DNA of 64,000 nucleotides from Leucobacter zeae (GTDB lineage: Bacteria; Actinomycetota; Actinomycetes; Actinomycetales; Microbacteriaceae): NCBI RefSeq assembly GCF_016758175.1, contig NZ_QYAB01000004.1, forward strand, positions 277,795-341,794, read 5' to 3'. The translations under genes and the position numbers were made by a program. How positions within the stretch are numbered: the first letter of the stretch is position 1; the number at the start of each line of letters is the position of its first letter. This document shows positions 41,922 to 50,276 of this stretch, in pieces. Under the pieces are notes generated by a model. The model had not been told where the DNA came from and searched no databases. It was given only the letters and a program-made list of their open reading frames with translations.

Positions 41922-42818
41922 TCAGACGCGCGAGCAGGCCTCGAACACATAGTCCGGCGACCCCGGGGTCCGCAGGTCGCGGTCGCGCAGGATCATCGCG
42001 GACGGCGCCTCGGGGTCCGCACACATCTCGGCGAACGGGCGGGGCAGCGCATCCGTGTACTCGATGTCCAGCACGCGCCGGGCGTAGACGTCGCGGTAGG
42101 CGCCGCACTCCCGGAACGCCGCGCACTCCTCGGCGACCGCGAAGTCGAACCCGGCCTCCCGGTGCAGCTCGGCGGCGTACTCGGCCGCGTTCTTCTGACC
42201 CGCCGAGAGACCCGCGGCGTGCGCGGCATCGACGAGCGTCGCGGCGAGGGCCAGGTTGTCCGCGAGCGTCAGCGCGCCCCCGGAACGGGAGAAGCTGTCG
42301 AGGTTGTCGAACTCGACGGCGTCGTAGCCGCGGTCCGCGCAGTCGCGGATCCAGGGCGTCACGACCGCCGCGATCGCGTCGCGCTGCGCTGCACCCGACG
42401 TGTCGAGCAGCACCTCATCCGGCCAATCAGGGTCGATCACCGGCCCGTCGTCGTCGACCAGCAGCGTGCCGTCCGGCCAAGTCTCGCGCTCGCCTGGCTG
42501 CGTCTGAAAGGCGTTGATGTAGCAGATCGAGTACGCGTGCGACGCGGGCGGCGCAGAGCGGTCCCGCGCGACGATCTCGACGCGCGGAGCGGGGTCGTAC
42601 GGCCCGCCCAGCTGGTAGTCGAACCCTGCGCCGGCGGGCAATGCGCGGATCGCAGTCGAGGCATCGGCCGCGATCGCGGATCCCCCGGGAGCCGGGGTCG
42701 CGCAGGCCCCGAGCGCGGACAGCATCGCGCACAGGCCGACCGCCGCGGCGAGGCGCGCGAACGGCGAGGCGCGGTGACGTCTGGGCACCCCGTCGAGGGC
42801 ACCGTGCGAGAGGCGCAT
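41922..42818 (-). CDS. GH114-type lipoprotein, endo-alpha-1,4-polygalactosaminidase family
   Basis: A 298-residue lipoprotein. The signal peptide ends in SALGACATP (lipobox LGAC). The mature domain follows the GH114 (TM1410) pattern: FDYQLGGPYDP, VEIVARDRSA, YSICYINAFQTQPGE, DAVEFDNLDSFSRSGG with the acidic catalytic pair, GLSAGQKNAAEY and DFAVAEECAAF. Known relatives cleave galactosamine-rich exopolysaccharide, so it may remodel surface or biofilm polymer. It sits near an adhesin and a two-component pair. Length fits the family. Confidence 0.85.
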   Translation of the reverse strand: MRLSHGALDGVPRRHRASPFARLAAAVGLCAMLSALGACATPAPGGSAIAADASTAIRALPAGAGFDYQLGGPYDPAPRVEIVARDRSAPPASHAYSICYINAFQTQPGERETWPDGTLLVDDDGPVIDPDWPDEVLLDTSGAAQRDAIAAVVTPWIRDCADRGYDAVEFDNLDSFSRSGGALTLADNLALAATLVDAAHAAGLSAGQKNAAEYAAELHREAGFDFAVAEECAAFRECGAYRDVYARRVLDIEYTDALPRPFAEMCADPEAPSAMILRDRDLRTPGSPDYVFEACSRV

Positions 42819-42878
42819 TTCCGTGCTCCGTATCCTCGAGGCCGGCTTCGACCCCAGCGTATCGAGCGGTGCTATCGA

Positions 42879-43541
42879 CTATTCGAACACCGGTCCGCCA
42901 CCGGGCACTGCCTCCGGATCGACGATCCTTCCGCGCTCGAGACGGACGACCCGATCTGCGGCGGACACGGCCGCGGCGTCGTGCGTGACGGTGCAGACCG
43001 CGGCGCCCCGAGCGGCCTCCTCGCGGATGATCCGCCGCATCCGGTCGCCGCTCGCCGCGTCGAGTCCCGCAGCGGCCTCGTCCAGCAGGAGCACGTCGGG
43101 CCCGCGCACGATGCCCTGAGCCAGGAACACGCGCTGCCGCTGCCCGCCAGACAGCTCGGAGAGCGGGCGATCGGCGTGGTCCGCCATCCCGACGCGGCAC
43201 AGCGCGTCGTCGACGGCGCGCCGCGCGGCCGCGCGCGACCGGCGGCGCCCCCGCTTCCAGGTGCCCATGCGCACCGTATCCGCCGCGGTCACGGGGAGCG
43301 CGTCCTGAACTGACGGGCGTTGCACAACGAGCGCGAGGTCCCCGCGCCGATGGATCTCGCCACGGCGAGGTGCACGCAGGCCCGCGAGCAGCTCGATCAG
43401 CGTCGATTTCCCCGATCCGTTGTGCCCCGCGAGAGCGACGACCTCGCCGGGATGCAGGTCGAGCGTGACGGAGCGCAGCACGTCGGAGGCGGCGTAGCCG
43501 AAGCAGACGCCGCGGGCGGAGATCGCAGGAATCGGATTCAC
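42879..43541 (-). CDS. aztA: Zinc ABC transporter ATPase (AztA-like)
   Basis: A 220-residue ABC ATPase. Walker A is GHNGSGKST, signature LSGGQRQR, Walker B VLLLDEAAAGLD, and H-loop VTHDAA. The start is taken as the GTG at 43541; a longer frame from an ATG at 43574 would put the Fur/Zur-type box inside the coding region and gives an odd hydrophobic start. It is divergent from aztB and shares the box. It powers zinc import through AztB. Confidence 0.88.
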   Translation of the reverse strand: MNPIPAISARGVCFGYAASDVLRSVTLDLHPGEVVALAGHNGSGKSTLIELLAGLRAPRRGEIHRRGDLALVVQRPSVQDALPVTAADTVRMGTWKRGRRRSRAAARRAVDDALCRVGMADHADRPLSELSGGQRQRVFLAQGIVRGPDVLLLDEAAAGLDAASGDRMRRIIREEAARGAAVCTVTHDAAAVSAADRVVRLERGRIVDPEAVPGGGPVFE

Positions 43542-43558
43542 GGCGACAGCGTACCAAA

Positions 43559-43579
43559 TGAGAATGATTATCATTTTTG
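43559..43579. promoter_or_regulatory. Zur/Fur-type operator between aztA and aztB
   Basis: The core AATGATTATCATT (43563-43575) is a perfect dyad around a central T, within a longer near-palindrome that matches the Fur/Zur consensus. It lies 17 bp before the aztA GTG and 16 bp before the aztB ATG, so a single repressor would shut both directions when zinc is plentiful. Zur is preferred over Fur because the genes are of zinc-transporter type. Confidence 0.85.
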
Positions 43580-43595
43580 TGTAGAGTGAAGTCCC

Positions 43596-44471
43596 ATGAC
43601 CGCCCTGTTCGAACCGTTCGCCGTGGACTTCTTCGCGCGCGCCCTCTGCGGGGGTGCCCTCGTCGCCGTGATCTGCGGCGTCGTGGGGACGTGGGTCGTG
43701 ATCCGCGGCATGGCCTTCCTCGGCGAGGCGATCGGGCACGGCATGCTCCCCGGCGTCGCACTGGCGACCGTGATCGGCGCGCCCGTCGCGATCGGCGCCG
43801 CGGTGAGCGCCGCCGTCATGAGCGCGGCGATCGGCGTGCTGCAGCGTCGCGGGCGCCTGTCCTACGACACGAGCATTGGTCTGCTGTTCGTCGCGATGCT
43901 GTCGCTCGGCGTGATCATCGTGTCGCACTCGCGGAGCTTCGCGACCGATGCCACCGCACTGCTGTTCGGCGACATCCTCGCCATCGCCTCCGGTGACCTC
44001 CTCGTGCTGCTCGCCGCCGCCGTCTCGGCCCTCGGCGTCTCCGCCCTGTTCCACCGGTCCTTCGTCGCAACGGCCTTCGACCCCCGCATCGCCAGCACCC
44101 TCGGGCTGCGCCCGCAGATCGCGCACGTCACCCTCGTCGCGCTCGTCACGCTCGCCGTCATCGCATCGTTTCAAGCGGTCGGCACGCTGCTGGTGGTGGC
44201 GCTCCTCCTCGCCCCCGCGGTCGCCGCACGCGCATGGACCGCCCGGATCCCGCTCACGATGCTCTGCGCCACGGCCTTCGGAATCGCCGCCGTACTGCTG
44301 GGCCTGCTCGGGTCCTGGCATTTCGCCACCGCGGCCGGCCCCACCATCGGAGCCACCGCCGTCTGCCTCGCCGCGCTGTCGTCTGCGACGCGCGCCTCCG
44401 CCGCCCGCCTCGCCCTGCACCGGGCGCACCGCGGCCCCGTCCACGAACCCCAGCTCGAAAGGCACCGATGA
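43596..44471 (+). CDS. aztB: Zinc ABC transporter permease (AztB/ZnuB-like)
   Basis: A 291-residue ABC-3 family permease with eight or nine helices. GTWVVIRGMAFLGEAIGHGMLPGVALA is the conserved coupling region of zinc/manganese permeases, and VGTLLVVALLLAPAVAARAW the C-terminal signature. It forms the membrane channel with AztA and receives zinc from AztC. Starts 16 bp after the Zur-type box; its stop overlaps the next ATG by 4 bp. Confidence 0.92.
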   Translation: MTALFEPFAVDFFARALCGGALVAVICGVVGTWVVIRGMAFLGEAIGHGMLPGVALATVIGAPVAIGAAVSAAVMSAAIGVLQRRGRLSYDTSIGLLFVAMLSLGVIIVSHSRSFATDATALLFGDILAIASGDLLVLLAAAVSALGVSALFHRSFVATAFDPRIASTLGLRPQIAHVTLVALVTLAVIASFQAVGTLLVVALLLAPAVAARAWTARIPLTMLCATAFGIAAVLLGLLGSWHFATAAGPTIGATAVCLAALSSATRASAARLALHRAHRGPVHEPQLERHR

Positions 44472-45688
44472 TCTCCCGCCCACTGATCGCGCTCGCGGCG
44501 GCTCTGCTGACGGCAGGGCTCGCCGCCTGCGCGCCTGCGACGCCCCCGACACCCCAGACGCCGGCGACGCCCGAGACCTCCGGCGACCGGGGAGACGACC
44601 ACGGCGCGATCGCCGGCGCCCGGGAGGTCAGCGAGCCTCCCCTCGGTCTGCTCTCCGTCGACGCGGCGGGCACCAGCGCCGTGCTCGACCTGCTCGACGA
44701 GGGGTCCGTCGATATCGGACGCGCGCCGGCCCCCGAGTCGCTCGTCAGTGACGGGCGCTACGCGTTCGTCACCGCTGAGGCGGGGGTTACGGTCATCGAT
44801 TCGGGCCGCTGGAGCTGGGATCACGGCGACCATTTCCACTACTACCTGTCCGAGCCCGCGCTCATCGGGACCGTTCCCGGCGACGGCCCTGCGACCGTTG
44901 CGGCGAGCGCGACGCCGACGGCGGGCGGCACGGGCATCTTCTTCTCCGGGTCGGGCGAGGCCGTGCTGCTCGACAACGCGGCGCTGTCGCGCGGCGAGAT
45001 CGCAGAGGTCTTCCGGCTCGAGACCGCGGAGCCGTCAGGGCTGGTCGCACCCATCGGCGCCGGGGCCCTCGTCGCCGACGGGGACGAGCTGCGCTACCAC
45101 GATCGTGCGGGCCGCAGGACCGGCGACCCCGTCGCCTGCACCGGCCCCTCGGGGGCGATCACCACCCGGGCCGGCCTCGTGATCGGGTGCGACGACGGCG
45201 CGGTGCTCGCGAACTGGCAGGAGTCGCGAGTCGCCGTCGCGCGGATTCCGTACCCCGACGGCACCTCCGCCGAACGCGCACGAGCGTTCGACGGGCGGAA
45301 GGGCCGCCCGACCGTCGCCGCTGTGGCCGGCCACACCGGCTTCTGGCTCCTCGACGCGCGCGAGCGCACCTGGTCCCTCGTCCCCACCGAGCGCCCCCTG
45401 ACCCGGGTCACCGCAGTGGACGATGCAGAGGGCCATGTGGTCGCGATCGACGCCGACGGCCGCGTCGTGGTCGTCCGCGCGGATTCGGGCACGACCGTCG
45501 GTGCGACGGCGCCGCTCCTTCCCGACGGCGGCGCGGGATCCTCGCTCGTCGTCGACGAGCACCGTGCGTACGTCAACGACCCCGAAGCCGGGGTCGTCCA
45601 CGAGATCGACTTCGCCGACGGCGCGCGCATCGCCCGGTCGCTCACGACGCCGACCGCGCCCGCCTTCTTCACGGTGGTCGGGCGGTGA
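44468..45688 (+). CDS. AztD-like zinc chaperone lipoprotein, copy 1
   Basis: A 406-residue lipoprotein. The signal peptide ends LAAC (Cys21) and is followed by a Thr/Pro-rich linker. The rest is an eight-bladed-propeller-like repeat fold. The metal site WDHGDHFHYY (H119, H122, H124) is the AztD-type His cluster. AztD passes zinc to the binding protein AztC. Placed directly before aztC and coupled through a GTGA overlap. Compared with copy 2 it has the compact HxxHxH site but fewer His elsewhere. Confidence 0.82.
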   Translation: MISRPLIALAAALLTAGLAACAPATPPTPQTPATPETSGDRGDDHGAIAGAREVSEPPLGLLSVDAAGTSAVLDLLDEGSVDIGRAPAPESLVSDGRYAFVTAEAGVTVIDSGRWSWDHGDHFHYYLSEPALIGTVPGDGPATVAASATPTAGGTGIFFSGSGEAVLLDNAALSRGEIAEVFRLETAEPSGLVAPIGAGALVADGDELRYHDRAGRRTGDPVACTGPSGAITTRAGLVIGCDDGAVLANWQESRVAVARIPYPDGTSAERARAFDGRKGRPTVAAVAGHTGFWLLDARERTWSLVPTERPLTRVTAVDDAEGHVVAIDADGRVVVVRADSGTTVGATAPLLPDGGAGSSLVVDEHRAYVNDPEAGVVHEIDFADGARIARSLTTPTAPAFFTVVGR

Positions 45689-46647
45689 GGCTGCGGCGCG
45701 CGGCGGCCGCGATGCTCACGGCCGCGCTGCTCGGCACCGCACTGAACGCCTGCGCGGGGGCAGCTGCGCCCGAGCGCCCGCAGATCGTCGTCACGACCAA
45801 CATCCTCGGCGATGTGGTCGGTCGCCTCGCCGGGGATGCCGCCGAGGTGACCGTCCTCATGCGGCCGAACGCCGACCCGCACTCCTTCGAGATCTCCGCG
45901 CGCGAGGCGGCCCGCATGGACTCCGCGGATCTGCTCGTGATCAACGGCCTGGGGCTCGAGGAGGGCCTCCACCGGCACATCGAGCGCACTGCGGCGGCCG
46001 GCGTGCCCACGGTCGTCGCCGGGGACGAGATCGACGTGCTGCCCTACCGGTCGGAGGACGCAGGAGGGGCCGACGATCCGCACTTCTGGACCGACCCGGC
46101 GCGCATGGACGCCGTCGTCGACGCGGTCGAGTCGGCGCTGATCGAAGTGGACGGGATCGATGCGGCCGGGATCCGCGCTCGCTCGGACGCGTACCGCGCC
46201 GAGCTCGGCGCCCTCGACGCCGACATGACCGAGGCGTTCGCGCGGATCCCCGCCGAGCGGCGCGCGCTCGTGACCAATCACCACGTGTTCGGCTACCTGG
46301 CCCAACGGTTCGGTTTCCGCATCGTCGGAGCCGTGATCCCCGGGGGAAGCACGCTCGCCGCACCGAGCGCCGCCGATCTCCGTTCGCTCACCGAAGCGAT
46401 CGACCGTGCCGGCGTACGCACGATCTTCGCCGAATCGTCCCAGCCCGATCGGCTGATGCAGGTCCTCGCCTCCGAGGCCGGTGTCGACGTCGACGTCGTG
46501 GAGCTGTACACCGAGTCCCTCGACGAACCGGGAACCGACGCAGATACCTACGTGTCCATGATGCGCACGAACACGCAGCGCATCGTCGATGGACTCGCAC
46601 CCCAACCGGACCCTTCCGAGGAGTCCGATACGAAAGGAAGCAGATGA
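45685..46647 (+). CDS. aztC: Zinc-binding lipoprotein (AztC/ZnuA-like)
   Basis: A 320-residue cluster A-I substrate-binding protein. The GTG start overlaps the previous stop. Lipobox LNAC (Cys23). Metal ligands are H66 in PNADPHSFE, DPHFWTDP, TNHHVFGYLAQRFG and FAESSQPD at the usual spacing. It captures zinc outside the membrane and hands it to AztB. No long His-rich loop is present, in keeping with AztC, which obtains zinc from AztD. Confidence 0.92.
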   Translation: MRLRRAAAAMLTAALLGTALNACAGAAAPERPQIVVTTNILGDVVGRLAGDAAEVTVLMRPNADPHSFEISAREAARMDSADLLVINGLGLEEGLHRHIERTAAAGVPTVVAGDEIDVLPYRSEDAGGADDPHFWTDPARMDAVVDAVESALIEVDGIDAAGIRARSDAYRAELGALDADMTEAFARIPAERRALVTNHHVFGYLAQRFGFRIVGAVIPGGSTLAAPSAADLRSLTEAIDRAGVRTIFAESSQPDRLMQVLASEAGVDVDVVELYTESLDEPGTDADTYVSMMRTNTQRIVDGLAPQPDPSEESDTKGSR

Positions 46648-47852
46648 AACGACACCTGAGGATCGGCGGGGCCGTCGCGGCGCTCGCAGGGATTTCGCTC
46701 TTCGCCAGCGCTTGCGCCGGCGGCGGAGACGGGGGCACCACCCCGCCAGACACCGAGCGGTCGTCCCGCACCGCCGAGGACGCGACGGGACGCGTCGCCG
46801 TCTCCTATTCCGGGGGGATCGCGGTGCTCGACCCCGGAACGCTCGAGGTGGTCGACGAGTTCGCCACCGAGGAGTTCACGCGCCTGAACGCTTTCGGCGA
46901 CGGACGCACGATCGCGGTGACGACGTCCGAGGGCTTCCAGATGCTCGACACCGCGGCCCCCTCGCTCACCGACGCGCGGTTCGCGGCCGAGGCCGCCGGG
47001 CACGTCGTCGTCCACGGCGAGCGCACCGTGCTCTTCGACGACGGCACCGGTACGACGACGATCGTCCCGACTGCGGGATTCGCCGACGGCTACGAAGCGC
47101 TGCCCGAGACCACGACCCACACCGCGGAGGCTCCGCACCACGGCGTCTCGATCGTCCTCGAGGACGGAGCGCTGCTCACGACCGTAGGCGACGAGACGTC
47201 GCGCTCGGGTGCGCAGGTGCTGCACCCGCACGATGACCACTGGCACGCGGAGGCGGCGAACGACGAGTGCCCCGGCATCCACGGCGAGGGCACGGCCGCC
47301 GACGAGGCCGTCGTCTTCGGCTGCGAGGACGGCGCCCTGCTGTTCACGGACGGCGCCTTCACGAAGCTCGCGGCCCCGGACGACTACGGCCGCATGGGCA
47401 ACGCCTTCGTCACGGACACCAGCCCGATCGTGGTCGGCGACTACAACGACGATCCCGACGCAGAAGGCTACCTGCTGAACGCCGTCACCCTCATCGACAC
47501 CGCCGCCAAGACGCTCGAGGTCGTCGAGCTGCCCGCCGAGGTGCAGTACACGTTCCGCGACCTCGCCCGCGGACCCGGGGATCTCGCGTACATCCTGTCG
47601 ACCGACGGGCAGATCCATGTCCTCGACCCCGAGACCGGCGAGCTGACCCGATCATTCCCGGTCATCGCGCCGTGGGAGGGGCCGGCCGAGTGGCAGGACG
47701 CCCATCCGGCGATCAAGGTGGACGGCGAGATCGCCTACATCACGGAACCGGCGGCGAATCGCGTGCACGCGGTGGACCTGACGACCGGTGAGCAGGTGGC
47801 GTCGGTCGAGCTCGACCGCACCCCGAACGAGCTGGCCATCGCGCTCGGCTGA
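46644..47852 (+). CDS. aztD: AztD zinc chaperone lipoprotein, copy 2
   Basis: A 402-residue protein with a lipoprotein-like signal (ASAC near residue 24) and a propeller-like fold (IAVLDPGTLEVVDEF, IHVLDPETGELT). The His clusters are EAPHHGVS and LHPHDDHWHAE (residues 165-201), the central zinc site of AztD proteins, and Cys209/Cys227 probably form a disulphide. GAAAGGAAG precedes the ATG, which overlaps the aztC stop. This one looks like the canonical AztD. Confidence 0.85.
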   Translation: MKRHLRIGGAVAALAGISLFASACAGGGDGGTTPPDTERSSRTAEDATGRVAVSYSGGIAVLDPGTLEVVDEFATEEFTRLNAFGDGRTIAVTTSEGFQMLDTAAPSLTDARFAAEAAGHVVVHGERTVLFDDGTGTTTIVPTAGFADGYEALPETTTHTAEAPHHGVSIVLEDGALLTTVGDETSRSGAQVLHPHDDHWHAEAANDECPGIHGEGTAADEAVVFGCEDGALLFTDGAFTKLAAPDDYGRMGNAFVTDTSPIVVGDYNDDPDAEGYLLNAVTLIDTAAKTLEVVELPAEVQYTFRDLARGPGDLAYILSTDGQIHVLDPETGELTRSFPVIAPWEGPAEWQDAHPAIKVDGEIAYITEPAANRVHAVDLTTGEQVASVELDRTPNELAIALG

Positions 47853-47876
47853 TGACGGAGACGGGAACGCACCGGG

Positions 47877-49118
47877 ATGCACACCATGCACAGCGCCGCT
47901 GAGGCGCTTCTGAGGCGTTCCCGGATCCGCTCCGCGGCCCTGATCGCGATCGTGGGCCTGATCGTCGTGGGTACGGCCTGCGCCATGGCGATGCTCTGGC
48001 CGGCCCCGGACGAGCTGCCCCGGCAGCCGGCCGGGGCCGGGGCGACGAGCACGGTCGTGACCGCACGGGTGACCTCCGCGACGATGGGGGCGTGCGGAGC
48101 GTCTCCCCCCTCCGCGGAGGGAGATGCGGCGGCGAGCGATGCGGCGGCGAGCGCCGGCACGGACACCTGCCTGCGCGCGTACGCGTCGCTGCCGATCGGG
48201 CAGACGGTGACGTTCAGCCTGGACCCGATGGCGTCGCAGGCGCAGGACATCCGCGTCGGCGACACCGTCCGGCTCATCGCGTCGACCGGGTACGGGCCGG
48301 ACGGCGGTGAACCGGTCTACGCCTTCTACGACCATCCGCGCGGCGGGAAGATGCTCGCGGTGGCGATCGGTTTCGCGCTCGTCGTCGTCGCCGTCGGGCG
48401 CGTGCGCGGCGCGCTCGCCCTCGCGGGAGTCGGGATCGCCGTCGCGCTGCTCGCGACGTTCGTCCTCCCCGCCATCCTCGCGGGCCGTCCCGCGATCCCG
48501 GTCGCGATCGTGGGGGCCGTCGGCATCATGACGGTCGTGCTGTACCTCGCCCACGGCATCTCCCATCGCACGACCGCGGCCCTGTTCGGATCCATCTTCG
48601 GGATCCTGTTCACCGCGGTCGCGGGGGTCGCGGTGACGCACTGGCTGCGCTTCAGCGGGATCGCCTCGACCGAGGAAGCGGGGCTGCTGATCGCGGTCCC
48701 CGGGCTGCGCATGAACGATCTGCTGACGGCCACGATCGTCATCGCCGGGCTCGGTGTGCTGAACGACATCACGGTCGCCCAGGCGTCGGCGGTATGGGAG
48801 ATGCGCGCGCTCAATCCGGGCCTCGAGAAGCGCAGAATCTCGCGTGCGGCCATGCGGATCGGCCGCGACCACATCGCATCGAGCATCTACACGCTGGTGT
48901 TCGCCTACACCGGAGCGATGCTCGTGGTCCTGCTGCTCGTCTCCACGCAACCGCGCGATCTCGTCGACCTCGTCACCAGCGAGCAGATCGCGCAGGAGAT
49001 CATCCGCACCCTCATCGGCGCCGCGGGGCTGGTGCTCTCGATGCCCGTCACCACCGCATGCGCCGTGCTCTTCGTGCCGGCTCACGACACGTCGGGTGCT
49101 CGCCTTCCCGGGGCGTGA
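47877..49118 (+). CDS. YibE/F-family membrane protein
   Basis: A 413-residue protein. One N-terminal helix (20-42) leads to an outside domain (60-155) with TDTCLRAYASL and IRVGDTVRLIAS, then seven helices. LGVLNDITVAQASAVWEM is the family signature, with MRIGRDHIASSIYTLVFAYTGA. YibE/F proteins are uncharacterised transporters. It starts 24 bp after aztD and may be cotranscribed, though a zinc role is not established. Confidence 0.85.
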   Translation: MHTMHSAAEALLRRSRIRSAALIAIVGLIVVGTACAMAMLWPAPDELPRQPAGAGATSTVVTARVTSATMGACGASPPSAEGDAAASDAAASAGTDTCLRAYASLPIGQTVTFSLDPMASQAQDIRVGDTVRLIASTGYGPDGGEPVYAFYDHPRGGKMLAVAIGFALVVVAVGRVRGALALAGVGIAVALLATFVLPAILAGRPAIPVAIVGAVGIMTVVLYLAHGISHRTTAALFGSIFGILFTAVAGVAVTHWLRFSGIASTEEAGLLIAVPGLRMNDLLTATIVIAGLGVLNDITVAQASAVWEMRALNPGLEKRRISRAAMRIGRDHIASSIYTLVFAYTGAMLVVLLLVSTQPRDLVDLVTSEQIAQEIIRTLIGAAGLVLSMPVTTACAVLFVPAHDTSGARLPGA

Positions 49119-49140
49119 GACTCGGGCGCACTCCTCCCTT

Positions 49141-50145
49141 TCAGTCCTCGCGCACGGTCGACGACGGGTGCGGTCCCCCGCTCCCCGACGCTGCATCCTC
49201 CGCGAGCGCACGGTAGACCGTCGACTTCGACATGAGGCCGACGCTCCTGCCGAGGAGGAGCAGGTCGACGTCGGGATTCTCGCGGTGCATCCTGGCGAGC
49301 GTGGCGGTGCGCTCGGATCTGATCTCCCGCTGAACCGTGGTGCCGGCTGCTCGATACTCGGCCTGCAGGCGCTTGAGCGATACGCCGAGCAGATGCGCCA
49401 CCGCAGCGCCGTTGAGCTTCGGATCGTCCAGGTGGAGTTGGATCGTCTGCTGGGCTCGGGTGAAGAGCGACTCGGGGACGTCTTCGGGCACTGAGACGAG
49501 GTGGACGAGCGCGCGGACGATCTCGCCGATGGCCTGGCGGGCGGTACGGCCGGCGATCAGCCCCGTGGGATTGTGTATGGCGGCGAGGAGGAACTGGAAG
49601 ATCGGGTCGGTGAGCACGCGGTCGATGTGCTCCGCGCCGGGGCTCGGGACGACCGTCGCGGAGATGTCTCCGAACACATACGCGGGAACGAGGCAGGAGA
49701 TGAACTCGGAGTCGTCTTCCTCGATGGTGCAGGTGACGTCGTCGGCTCCCGGCAGGAGCACGCTGACGTATTGCCCGTTGATCAGGTACTCTCCGCCTTC
49801 GAGCGAGAGGCGGCCGCGTCGGACGAGCACGATCCTCGCTCGACCGGGTTCATCGGCGCTTCGCTCGATCACCGATTGTCCCCGATGGCTCCGGACCAGC
49901 GTCAAGGTGATGTCTGCGAAGTGGGCGACCTTCAGCTGGGAGCCTGCGCCGTCGACGCTGGTGACCCGGATCCTCCCCAGTTTGAGGAGTCGATCGTACG
50001 CATCGTTGCCCGTGCTCGCGCTTCCCGAGTCCTCGAGCTGGCTGCGTCGGAACTCGTCGACGCGCATCCGGAAGGCGCGTCGCCAGTACTCGTGGTCCAC
50101 GTACCCGCCGATCCCCGGCGACGGCGTCGAGCGCTGAGTATCCAA
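49141..50145 (-). CDS. AraC-family regulator A
   Basis: A 334-residue regulator. Residues 60-185 form a cupin-like sensing domain (IVLVRRGRLSLEGGEYLINGQ). The C-terminal AraC helix-turn-helix pair covers 240-315: LNGAAVAHLLGVSLKRLQAEYR, then VDLLLLGRSVGLMSKSTVYRALAED. The start is set at a TTG (50145) because AAGGAG lies seven bases upstream and no ATG is available. Paralogue of the regulator at 61791-62744 (same YRALAEDAA end). It lies downstream of the kynurenine operon on the same strand. Confidence 0.8.
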   Translation of the reverse strand: MDTQRSTPSPGIGGYVDHEYWRRAFRMRVDEFRRSQLEDSGSASTGNDAYDRLLKLGRIRVTSVDGAGSQLKVAHFADITLTLVRSHRGQSVIERSADEPGRARIVLVRRGRLSLEGGEYLINGQYVSVLLPGADDVTCTIEEDDSEFISCLVPAYVFGDISATVVPSPGAEHIDRVLTDPIFQFLLAAIHNPTGLIAGRTARQAIGEIVRALVHLVSVPEDVPESLFTRAQQTIQLHLDDPKLNGAAVAHLLGVSLKRLQAEYRAAGTTVQREIRSERTATLARMHRENPDVDLLLLGRSVGLMSKSTVYRALAEDAASGSGGPHPSSTVRED

Positions 50146-50276
50146 GACCTTGCTCCTTCTTGCCTGGTGCGGCACCATCATAGGTGCGCGGCACGACCAC
50201 TGTTGCCCCCAGAGAACGTGCGGCCGTCCGTCTCGGCGGAGGAGGCGAATCCGCTGAGCCGAACGACCGCACGGGA

